From a bacterium (GTDB taxonomy: Bacteria > Verrucomicrobiota > Verrucomicrobiia > Limisphaerales > UBA11358), in contig JAKAFL010000019.1 of NCBI GenBank assembly GCA_021817945.1, positions 1 through 57,740 on the forward strand: a DNA stretch of 57,740 bases, read 5' to 3'. Under the pieces are notes generated by a model. That model was not told the DNA's origin. It made no database searches and saw only the letters and a program-made list of their open reading frames with translations. Both the position numbers and the translations under genes were made by a program. Within the stretch, counting starts at the first letter, position 1, and every line of letters begins with the position of its first letter. Below are positions 17,489 to 26,000 of the stretch, in pieces.

Positions 17489-19116
17489 GGCAGTCTTCCC
17501 TCCAATTGACTCAACTGGCTGGATTTCCTCCATTTTTGCCCGTCCACGAACACAATCAAGCCCTTTCCCATTCCATAATGCCGCCCATCCTGATCCCAGA
17601 CGATGCTGATCCTGTGGTGATGATAGAAAACATCATCCAGGCAGAAATAATCCCACAGGTGATCAGGCAACAACGGCCAGACTTCAAGCGTGTCATCGGC
17701 GCGCGGCATCAAACCCACAACCCCGGTGATGACCAAATCCGCAAAAGTGGAATGATTATAATAACGGCTGCGACCTGCCTTGCCATTGATCCACTGGCCG
17801 GTGGTTTCATCGAGATACTCGCCAATGTAAGGTTTGCCGCCTGCATGCTGGCTTTCCACATAGGTCAGAAAGGCATCGTAGAACTGGCTTTTGGAAACAA
17901 CGGATTGGTGGTAATCCCTCAGCAGCCGGGACAATGCATCCAGTGTCTGGGAGGTGGCAAATGGCCAAACAGCGCCATCCCATTCACAATGCCCATAGCC
18001 ATGTGTGCGAAAAAACGGGCTGCGCTGTTCTGCGGTGGTGATTCCATAAGGCGCGGAAAATCCCCCTTGGGCAGTCAACTGCGTCCAAGCCATGGCATGA
18101 TTGGCGTCATCGGGCGGAAGATCAAACATCCAGGGGATAAAACCCAATTCCTCGCGAACACCGGACGATTCACCATTGGGCCGCTGGACTTCATAAAAGC
18201 GGGCCTGTGGCTGCCACAAATTGGATTCCACAAGTTGGCGCAACCGATTTGCGCGCCCGGTAAATTCCGCCGCCATGCCCGGTTTTCCCGCCATTTGTGC
18301 CATGGCGGCAATGGCCCGCGCGTTTGCATACATGTAACCATTGATCGTGGGTCGCAGGTTCTTGACCGTGCGCGAGCCGCTGATGGATTCCTCCATTCCA
18401 TCACGAACATCATACTGCCAGAACAACCCATCAGGTGTGAGATGGTCCTGTTCCCATTTCTGGTAATCCTGCGCCATTTGGCCGAGAATGGAAGAGATGA
18501 ATTCCCGGTCCAAAATCACACAATAACGGTCATAAAGAGCCGATTCCAGCCAGTTGCTGTATTTGTGTAATTGCCCCATGTTTTCAGGGCTGCGCAGCCA
18601 GTATCGCACGTAGTCATCCATATAGATGGAATCGTGCAGCCACCGGCCTTCGGCAATTTGATGACCCAGGGCGCTGCTGCCGGGAAGGGATCGTGTCAGG
18701 AACTCGCTGAGGACATACCCATCCGGGGTTTGTTCAATGTGTTTGCGGTAGGACCACCAGCGGTAATAATACATTTCCTTCACCTCAGGATCAGGGCAAT
18801 CGAACCGGGGAATCTCTTTTTCCAGCCAAGCCGCGGACTTGGCATCCGGGATGGAATTGGTCACATTTTGATCCTCCATGGAATTGAAACGGGCAACAAA
18901 CTGTTCGATATCCTGGTTGGAAAGAATGGAGCCTTTGGCGGTTGCCGGGCTGGAATCGTCCAGGGGCAGGCCCATTGCGGGCACGATCCATAAAAGCAGG
19001 AATAAGATGCCTGTCCAGCGCCATGCCAACTCCGGCCTGCCTTCTTGTGTAATCCGTTTTCTGGACTTCTGCGGCTTGCCAGGTGGAATTGGGGAAAGTG
19101 AGGGATGCATTGGCAT
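17485..19116 (-). CDS. Six-hairpin (MGH1/GH63-like) glycosidase
   Basis: 544 residues from the ATG at 19116, which shares one base with the aldolase stop (TAATG); further upstream codons lie inside that gene. A membrane-anchor or signal-like stretch (WTGILFLLLWIVPAMGL) occurs after ~35 polar residues. The remainder is an (alpha/alpha)6 barrel: FWQYDVRDGMEESISG (aspartate/glutamate pair), LRPTINGYMYANARAI, GHCEWDGAVWPFATSQT and YNHSTFADLVITGVVGLMPR, as in mannosylglycerate-hydrolase/GH63-type glycosidases. These invert alpha-linked disaccharides. The operon context suggests a pectin-derived oligosaccharide instead of mannosylglycerate. The unusually long polar N-terminus before the hydrophobic segment is noteworthy. 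Confidence 0.78.
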   Translation of the reverse strand: MPMHPSLSPIPPGKPQKSRKRITQEGRPELAWRWTGILFLLLWIVPAMGLPLDDSSPATAKGSILSNQDIEQFVARFNSMEDQNVTNSIPDAKSAAWLEKEIPRFDCPDPEVKEMYYYRWWSYRKHIEQTPDGYVLSEFLTRSLPGSSALGHQIAEGRWLHDSIYMDDYVRYWLRSPENMGQLHKYSNWLESALYDRYCVILDREFISSILGQMAQDYQKWEQDHLTPDGLFWQYDVRDGMEESISGSRTVKNLRPTINGYMYANARAIAAMAQMAGKPGMAAEFTGRANRLRQLVESNLWQPQARFYEVQRPNGESSGVREELGFIPWMFDLPPDDANHAMAWTQLTAQGGFSAPYGITTAEQRSPFFRTHGYGHCEWDGAVWPFATSQTLDALSRLLRDYHQSVVSKSQFYDAFLTYVESQHAGGKPYIGEYLDETTGQWINGKAGRSRYYNHSTFADLVITGVVGLMPRADDTLEVWPLLPDHLWDYFCLDDVFYHHHRISIVWDQDGRHYGMGKGLIVFVDGQKWRKSSQLSQLEGRLP

Positions 19117-20039
19117 TATAGATTCAGGGAGGCGATCTCTTTCTCGATCAGGGCCAGGTTTTGCCTCACTTTTTGGCGCTCTTCCTGCCGGAACCTGTGG
19201 AAAGGCTCCGCCATAAAATCCTGGCATACGCCCCTGCACGCCAAAACACATTTGATTCCCTTGATGATGGCGGAGGAATGGCGGCCCACGCGGTATAGGG
19301 CATCACTGACCCGTTGGATTTGGTTTTGCAATTCCCGTGCCCGGGCAAGGTCGCCGCCAACAAAGGCCTGGACCAATTTCACGTACAAGGCGGGAAACAT
19401 GTTGGCACCGCCGCTCACCCCGCCGTTTCCTCCAAGCTGCATGGAATCCAGCAACCGTTCTTCCGGCCCGACCAGGAGAGACCAATCAGGCCGAGCTTTG
19501 ATGATATCTGAAACCTTTTTAAAATAGCCCATGTCGCCAGAGCTGTCTTTGAAGCCGATGACCTGCTTGTAATCCATCATTTTGCGGATGGTGTCCGGCT
19601 CGATGCTAACCTTGGTCAAGGCTGGCATGTTGTAAAGAAACAAAGGCAGGGGCAGCTCGGGAATGAGATGATCCAGGTATTCCTGCAATTCCGGCTGGGC
19701 CTCCGGCAGATAATAAGGCGGGGCCAGGACCACCGCGGAAGCCCCTGCCCTGGCGGCCACCCGTGCCACCTTCAGGGATTCCACAAATGCCGTGTCGGTG
19801 ATTCCCACCAGGATGGGAACACGGTTTGCCACCTGCGCGCACGAGCGCTCAATCAAGCTTTCCCGCAAGGCGTAGCCCAGGCTGGGACCCTCACCCGTGG
19901 TGCCTAAAATGAAAAGGCCCGCCACCCCTCCGGAAAGGAGATGCTCAATCAGCCGTTCCAGCCCTTCACAATCTAATTCATCCCTCCCCTTTAGCGGGGT
20001 TACCATGGGTGGGACAATTCCAGTCAAAGGCAGTTTCAT
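19116..20039 (-). CDS. Dihydrodipicolinate synthase/N-acetylneuraminate lyase family aldolase
   Basis: 307 residues, a complete class I aldolase barrel. The motifs GTTGEG, the tyrosine of FLYNMP (Y136) and the Schiff-base lysine of GFKDSSGD (K164) match the DapA/NanA superfamily. A true DapA is unlikely given the setting between a sugar transporter and a glycosidase. The family also contains keto-deoxy sugar-acid aldolases and dehydratases, which would act on unsaturated or deoxy uronates released by the pectate lyase. It begins 1 bp from the MFS stop (20041) and runs into the next gene with TAATG. A second paralogue lies at 43422-44336. Confidence 0.87.
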   Translation of the reverse strand: MKLPLTGIVPPMVTPLKGRDELDCEGLERLIEHLLSGGVAGLFILGTTGEGPSLGYALRESLIERSCAQVANRVPILVGITDTAFVESLKVARVAARAGASAVVLAPPYYLPEAQPELQEYLDHLIPELPLPLFLYNMPALTKVSIEPDTIRKMMDYKQVIGFKDSSGDMGYFKKVSDIIKARPDWSLLVGPEERLLDSMQLGGNGGVSGGANMFPALYVKLVQAFVGGDLARARELQNQIQRVSDALYRVGRHSSAIIKGIKCVLACRGVCQDFMAEPFHRFRQEERQKVRQNLALIEKEIASLNL

Positions 20040-20040
20040 T

Positions 20041-21282
20041 TCACAATGTATGTTCCAATTCGCCGGTTGGCTTGATTCTTAAAATTAAAACCACACTGGC
20101 GAGGCAGGCTAGCGCCGCCAAGGCCAGGGCAGTTGAAAAACCCATTCCGCGATCCCTCATCCAGCCAAATCCCACTGTCGCAGCCGCTCCCACGCTGATG
20201 CTGACAAAATTCATCAATCCATACGCAGTGGCTCGAAGCTCGGGCCGGGCGATTTGACAGAGGATGGGCATGTTGTTGCAATCAAAAAGGCCCCAGCCCA
20301 AACCGAACAACACCAGGCAGGACATGGTCAGCATGAGCGTGGATGCAAAACCCATTCCCATCAATGCCGGGAACAGCAAGAACAAGCCCAAGGCGCTGGT
20401 GCGGATTCTTCCCCTGTTGTTCAATCGCATCCAGCGGTCAGCCAGGATTCCTCCCAGCAACACCCCAAAAAAACTGGCGACTTGAATGCAACCGGTGGCT
20501 GAAAGGCCGGCGGGTCCCTCGGCCATTTTGAAGCTGTCTGAAAGATAGGTTGGCAGCCAGTTTTTGGTAAACCACCCGGATAAAGCGGGCAGCGTGAAAC
20601 AAACCACCAAAATCCAAAACCCAGGTTTTCCTGACAGCTCCTTGAGGATTTCCAGCAGGGATAATTTCACCGTCGAACCGGCACCCACGGTGTTTTCCTG
20701 TGGCGGCTCACGCAAAACCATCCATAAAAAAACAGCATAAAGGACTCCCAAGCCTCCAAATCCCGTAAAACACCAACGCCAGGAGGCCGCCTGGGCGATG
20801 TAACCGCCCACTCCCCCCAATGCAAGCCCGGCGTAAATGCCACTCTGATGAATGCCAATAGCTCTGGACCGGGTATGACCGGGATGGAAATCCGCAATCA
20901 GCGCCAATGCCGCTGGAATATAAAAAGCCTCGCTCACCCCCATCAGGGAACGACATGCCAGAAGCTCGCCAAAATGGTCGGCCAACCCGGTCAGACAAGT
21001 CATCACTGACCATATCAGCAAACTGGCAATAACCAGCTTTCTCCTTCCCAGGCGATCAGCCAGGAAACCACCCAGCGGGCTGAGCAAGGCATAAACCCAC
21101 ATGAACATGGCCATCAGGATTCCGAAATCCCGGTCGCTGGCAATGCCGGGGATGTCGGCGCGGATGGATTCACGCACAGTGGCAAGCATCTGGCGATCCA
21201 GATAATTAAGCATGGCCACGGGCCAGAGCAATCCCACCACCACCCAGGGATACCAATCCGATCCTTTTTGGCCCGCGCTCAC
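20041..21282 (-). CDS. MFS transporter, anion:cation symporter (hexuronate/sugar) type
   Basis: 413 residues from a GTG at 21282 that overlaps the pectate-lyase stop as GTGA; an ATG at 21318 would lie 12 codons inside the lyase gene. Twelve hydrophobic segments are visible. MFS motifs: NYLDRQMLATV in TM1, then GGFLADRLGRRKLVI (motif A) and GVSEAFYIPAALALIADFHP with TRSRAIGIHQSG, the pattern of ACS-family members such as hexuronate and phthalate carriers. The likely job is uptake of galacturonate-containing products made by the preceding lyase. Substrate specificity is inference from the operon. Confidence 0.87.
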   Translation of the reverse strand: MSAGQKGSDWYPWVVVGLLWPVAMLNYLDRQMLATVRESIRADIPGIASDRDFGILMAMFMWVYALLSPLGGFLADRLGRRKLVIASLLIWSVMTCLTGLADHFGELLACRSLMGVSEAFYIPAALALIADFHPGHTRSRAIGIHQSGIYAGLALGGVGGYIAQAASWRWCFTGFGGLGVLYAVFLWMVLREPPQENTVGAGSTVKLSLLEILKELSGKPGFWILVVCFTLPALSGWFTKNWLPTYLSDSFKMAEGPAGLSATGCIQVASFFGVLLGGILADRWMRLNNRGRIRTSALGLFLLFPALMGMGFASTLMLTMSCLVLFGLGWGLFDCNNMPILCQIARPELRATAYGLMNFVSISVGAAATVGFGWMRDRGMGFSTALALAALACLASVVLILRIKPTGELEHTL

Positions 21283-22994
21283 TTCAAGGTGTTGACATTG
21301 CTGGCAGGGTCGCTCCAATCAATCTTTTTATTGGGATCCAAACCGTCCAAATACTTGTCCATGACGGTGTAGCCATCACCTTGCAGGTCCTTGGACGCGA
21401 GGTCCGGGTCCTGGGTATCCAGGCCATATTTCAGTTTCCACGATTTTCGAATCCCATCGGGACCCACGTCGGAGTAAGGATCGCCTTTGTAGTCGGGGTA
21501 TCCACCCACCTGGGAGATGTCGGTAATTATCCCGTTTCCATACTCTCCAACGTCATTTTTTGCCAGGCCTTTCGCCCGTTTCAACATGGTGAATGAGCCC
21601 ATCCCCCATGTCACGCCTGTGCGGGTTTGTTGAACCGCCCGGTCATCCACGGAGTCGCGCCTCGGGAGGGTGTCTCCGGCCCCTTCCAGCACGGATTCAT
21701 AAGCCTGTTCCGCTGTTTGAATGGTGATGTGCGGCATCGGGAACGGCTTGTCCACACGCACCTTGGCAACGATTTGCGCCAGGGTGTTGCTGTCTGTGAT
21801 CAATCCGCGAGCAATATCGCCGCTGGCATCCGCGTCCGGGGCCTTGTTGAACTGAACCCCGCCAGCCCAATTATCCGCCGTCACAGCAGGATAACCCACA
21901 ACCACGTTGCCGTTCACATAAGCCCGGCCCCAACGGCTGATTTTTTCATTCCGATTCCAGCTTTGCGCCGGTTCCAGAATCCTGAAGCGAACTTCATTAT
22001 CGAGCGTTGCCGGCCCGGGCTTGTAATAATTATTGATGATATTAAAGAGACTGTGCTGGTCGCCGCCATCCAAGGACCGGTGACGCCAGTTGAACAGGAC
22101 GTTGTTCACAAAATTGAAGTCATAACTCATGGCAATGCTGGGATTGCGGCCCGTGTTGGATGAAAACAGGTTGTGATGAAAGCCCGTGTTCCTGCCGCCC
22201 CAATCCCCGCCAAAGGCATGGTTGTAGGTGTTCAATCCCTCCGTGATGATGCACCATTGGATGGTATCATTGACACAGGGTAATTTCAGGGTGGGCCCGC
22301 CTTGTTTGGCCTGGTACATGTGGCGATAGGTGTCCATTGTCTGATCGTTTCCCCAACTGGCCGAGCAGTGATCAATGATGATATTCCCGACCGGACTGCC
22401 CGCCAAACCGCTCTGGCGGTCAAAGATGTTGGTGTTACCCCGCCGGAAACGCACATACCGGATCACCACGTCGTGGGCAAAATTCATCACGCTCTCGCCC
22501 GCGATGCAAATGCCATCGCCGGGCGCAGTCTGGCCGGCAATGGTCAGGTAAGGAGCCTCGATATAAACCGGCATTTTCAGGTGAATAATGCCCGCCACAT
22601 TGAAAACCACCACCCGGGGGCCAGCCGCCTCGCAGCCCTCCCGCAGGGATCCCGGACCGCTATCATTCAGGTTGGTCACGACATAAACGCGTCCGCCCCG
22701 CCCGCCGAAACTAAACTCGCCGCCCCCCTCCGCGCCAGGAAAGGCAGGAACGGTGGCTTGGGGCAGATCAGAGGGCTTGGATGCCCATGGAATGAATGGC
22801 TTGCCGCGCTTGTCCCAATCAGCCAACTGTGGTTGCAGGCGCTCAATTAACGCGTTTTCATAATTTTTCCACGCAGCCTCACGGGCTCTCTCCGATGCGG
22901 GCTCCACAGGCCATGATTCGCGACCCAAGACCATCTTGGCGGCCATCACTGCACCCACTGTCAAAACCATCCATTTGCTCGTTTTCATTTTCAT
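21279..22994 (-). CDS. Pectate lyase family 1-type beta-helix protein, secreted
   Basis: 571 residues from the ATG at 22994 (MKMKTSKWMVLTVGAVM, signal peptide); a further ATG six codons upstream is possible. The PL1 hallmarks are AFPGAEGGG, GGRGGRVYVVTNLNDSGPGSLREG, IHLKMPVYIEAPYLTIAGQTAPGDG, the Ca2+-site region IIIDHCSASWGNDQT, and HHNLFSSNTGRNPSI with the catalytic-type arginine. The C-terminal part has ISQVGGYPDY...GIRKSWKLKYGLD and YLDGLDP, a dockerin-like or EF-hand-like tail common in such lyases. It cleaves polygalacturonate by beta-elimination outside the cytoplasm. It is the first gene of the operon, just behind the terminator at 23040-23078. Confidence 0.9.
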   Translation of the reverse strand: MKMKTSKWMVLTVGAVMAAKMVLGRESWPVEPASERAREAAWKNYENALIERLQPQLADWDKRGKPFIPWASKPSDLPQATVPAFPGAEGGGEFSFGGRGGRVYVVTNLNDSGPGSLREGCEAAGPRVVVFNVAGIIHLKMPVYIEAPYLTIAGQTAPGDGICIAGESVMNFAHDVVIRYVRFRRGNTNIFDRQSGLAGSPVGNIIIDHCSASWGNDQTMDTYRHMYQAKQGGPTLKLPCVNDTIQWCIITEGLNTYNHAFGGDWGGRNTGFHHNLFSSNTGRNPSIAMSYDFNFVNNVLFNWRHRSLDGGDQHSLFNIINNYYKPGPATLDNEVRFRILEPAQSWNRNEKISRWGRAYVNGNVVVGYPAVTADNWAGGVQFNKAPDADASGDIARGLITDSNTLAQIVAKVRVDKPFPMPHITIQTAEQAYESVLEGAGDTLPRRDSVDDRAVQQTRTGVTWGMGSFTMLKRAKGLAKNDVGEYGNGIITDISQVGGYPDYKGDPYSDVGPDGIRKSWKLKYGLDTQDPDLASKDLQGDGYTVMDKYLDGLDPNKKIDWSDPASNVNTLK

Positions 22995-23039
22995 AAAGTC
23001 ACCGCATTCCATCCATTTCCCTGACTGCCTCGTCTAAAA

Positions 23040-23078
23040 CCAAACCGGGGTCAAGTGATTAGCTCAACCCCGGTTTGG
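23040..23078 (-). terminator. Rho-independent terminator of the ABS-repeat gene
   Basis: Perfect 12-bp arms CCAAACCGGGGT (23040-23051) and ACCCCGGTTTGG (23067-23078) enclose a 15-nt loop. Read on the minus strand, the stem is followed by TTTTAGA. It lies 17 bp after the stop of the 23096-28549 gene and ~45 bp before the pectate-lyase start, so it separates the two transcription units. Confidence 0.85.
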
Positions 23079-23095
23079 AGCGATTGATATACAAC

Positions 23096-26000
23096 TTACG
23101 GGCTCACCAGACGGTAGAACACCGTCGGGGCTGTCGGATCAACATTCACCGGCACATTGGTCACGGTGGTGGATCCAGGCACCACCACCCAGTTGCTGCT
23201 GATACCCACGCTCAGCGTATTGGTCTCGGTTTCCAATTTCCATCCCAGGTGATCAGCGGGCCAACTAATGCTGAGCACTCCGCCAGACAAGCTGGTGGCC
23301 AAACGAACCGGAGCCAGGCTCACTGTGCCGCCGCTGAGAAGCTTGATTGAGCCATCCACCGCCAGGTTGGTCGCCCATGTATATGATCCGCCACCAGTAG
23401 GCAGTGTGATGGAACTGAACCCGGTGACAGCCTGATTGAACAAATGGAAGGTGGTTCCATTGACCAATGTGCCGCCGATACTGTTCACCACCAAGGGTCC
23501 GCTGACGGTCAAAGTCCCGGTCACGGCCACCTCGTCGTTCGAGGTTGCGATTCCGGCCTGGTTCAGCTTCAGCACCACCGGTCCTTGAATGGACGCGGAG
23601 TTGCTGACGGTGAACGTGCCTGTGGTGGTGGGTGAAGCGCCCGGGGCCAATGTGGCCGATGCACCCAAGGTCAAAGGACTGGCAATGCTACCAACACCAG
23701 CCAGTGTGCCGCCGCTCACCGTAGTGGCTCCCGTGTAGGTGTTATTACCATTCAAGTACCAGATGCCGGAGCCCACCTTGTTGATGGAAACCGTGTCCAA
23801 GCCGTTGGAAATGGTCCCTGCGAAGGTGGCATTCTGGCCGTTGGCTCCAACACTGTAAGTGGTGCCAGCCACGGGGTATGAACCGGAGGAACGACCGCTC
23901 AGGACTGTGTTGGGTCCACCCGCAAGCGAACCCAGGTTATAAACCGCGTTTTCGCCGTTGTAATTATCCAGGACGGCGCTGCCAGTGCCCAAATCAAACG
24001 AGGCTGCAGCGCTGCCAGTGCAAAGGTTGCTGTTGGTGCTATTGTTGAACTCGAACACACCCACGCTGTTGCCTAGCTCCAAGACTCCGGTGAAACCAGA
24101 CATATCTCCGCTGAACACTTGCAGATCGGTTGTTCCCACTGATGAACAAATCCATTCACCGCCTCCCATGACAGGTCCCGCGATGACGTTCTGGGTGTTT
24201 GAAACCACGGTCAGCGTGGTGGACGGACCGGCGATTTCAATCTCATTGGTCACCGTGACTTTGTCCAGGATCAATCCGGCCGAGTTATTCAGCACAAGCG
24301 GCCCAAACCCAAGGCCAGCCGCCATCAATTCCACTTGCCCATCATTGACTGTGGTGCCACCGGGATAGTTATCACTGGCTGAGGTCAGAATGACTGTTCC
24401 AGGACCATTCAAGGTCAGCGACCCGGTGCCAGTCACATTTTTATTGAATAGCAATGAGTTCGTGGCCGACAGCACATTCACCGTGCCGTTGTTGCCGCCC
24501 AATACCAGGCCTTCGCCCTTGCCAATACTGAAGTTGACATTTGCGTTGCCTGCATAATTCAGGGTGCCGCCATCAAGGATGACGTCGTTCTCCATCTGGC
24601 CAGCCCCGGCAACACCCAGCGCAACAATGCTTCCCGATCCGGGATAATTGCTCACCGTCAAGGTGCCCTGGTCCACGATCACATCACCGGTGAATATGTT
24701 CTTGGTGAGCAGCGTAAGGTTCCCGGTTCCGGTTTTGTAGAGACCGGTGATGCCGCCGATTTCGCCCGTGCCGGCGATGACATAATCCTTGAGGTTGTTA
24801 TCCACCACGATGCCAGGCGTCACGTTCGGGGATATTTCCGAGGCGCTGTATCCATCCGGCGCGACTTCATCGGTCAAGTTCACCGTCGTGCTCCCTGAGG
24901 CGGTGTCATCAAAAACAGCCCCCTGGTCGTCCGAGTAGGTCTGGCTCACCTTCCAGCTTGTGTCACCGGAGTTGGTGCTCCAGTTGGCGGAGGCCACGCC
25001 ATCCCACACGTTCGGACTCTTGACAATGCTGATGCTTCCGAACTGACTGAAGTTGCTCAGGCCCCATTGCAAGCCCGGTCCCGGAACATAAGGAACCATG
25101 GTGGGATAGGTTCCCGCCGTGTCAATATAGTTGCTGGGCGAACCGCTGGAATTGGCCAGGATTTGGAAGGATTGGCCCAAGGCAAAACTGCCGGCGGTCG
25201 GGTTGATGTTGGTCATCAACAAATACCCGGTGTCATTGTTCCAACGATCGCAATTGATAATGTCATTGGTCTGGGGATTTGAAAAATCCACGTCAATCCG
25301 GATGGTGCTCACACCGGCAATTCCAGCTTGCGGCCCTTCGGGATCGTTGTTGAAGTCAAACCGGCAATACAGGTTCATGTTGCCGATGCTGTCCTGGGGA
25401 GTGGGTCCAGGTGAAAGAACACCAAGCGAGTTAATGACCAGGCGCGGATCACTCGTGTTCTTGATGGAATCGAAACCGCCGCCATCCGGATAGGCAATGG
25501 TGCCGGTTCCATAGAGCAAACCTTCCACAGACATCTTGGGTTGAATGATATTAATCGTCCCAAAATTGGCCAGGATTGAGCCATGAGGAATGTTGAAGTT
25601 CAAACCGGGATTCACCGGCAAAGCTCCCACGTTGATGGTTGCCGAGGCCTCATTGGTGATGATGGCGCCTACCCCCATGTTCACGACCTGTCCTCCGGGT
25701 GTGTTCATGGTTCCGGAGTTATCCAATACGCCTGCATTAATGGAAATCGGGCCATTTTCAGTTCCACTGAAAGTAACGGTCCCTGAAGAAAATAGTCCGC
25801 CGTTGATGGTGCCGCTATAATTCATTGTGGCATTTGTGGAAATGGTGGTTGAACCCACACCGCCAAACCCAATCAGGCTGCCGGAAGTGACATTGATGGG
25901 GCCTTGTTCCACGGCGTCAAATTCCAGGGAATTCGAACCTTCCTTGACAACCAAGGCGGTGCCGCCAATTGTGCCCCCAGAGAACACGTACTTGCGGACA

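Noticed and set aside
17506-18570. 354-codon plus-strand frame opposite the six-hairpin glycosidase
   Set aside because: Antisense shadow of a well-supported gene, with no features of its own.
19116-20039. Lysine-pathway DapA
   Set aside because: Catalytic Tyr and Lys are present, but a second paralogue exists in another sugar operon and both are embedded in glycan-use genes, so sugar-acid chemistry is more likely.
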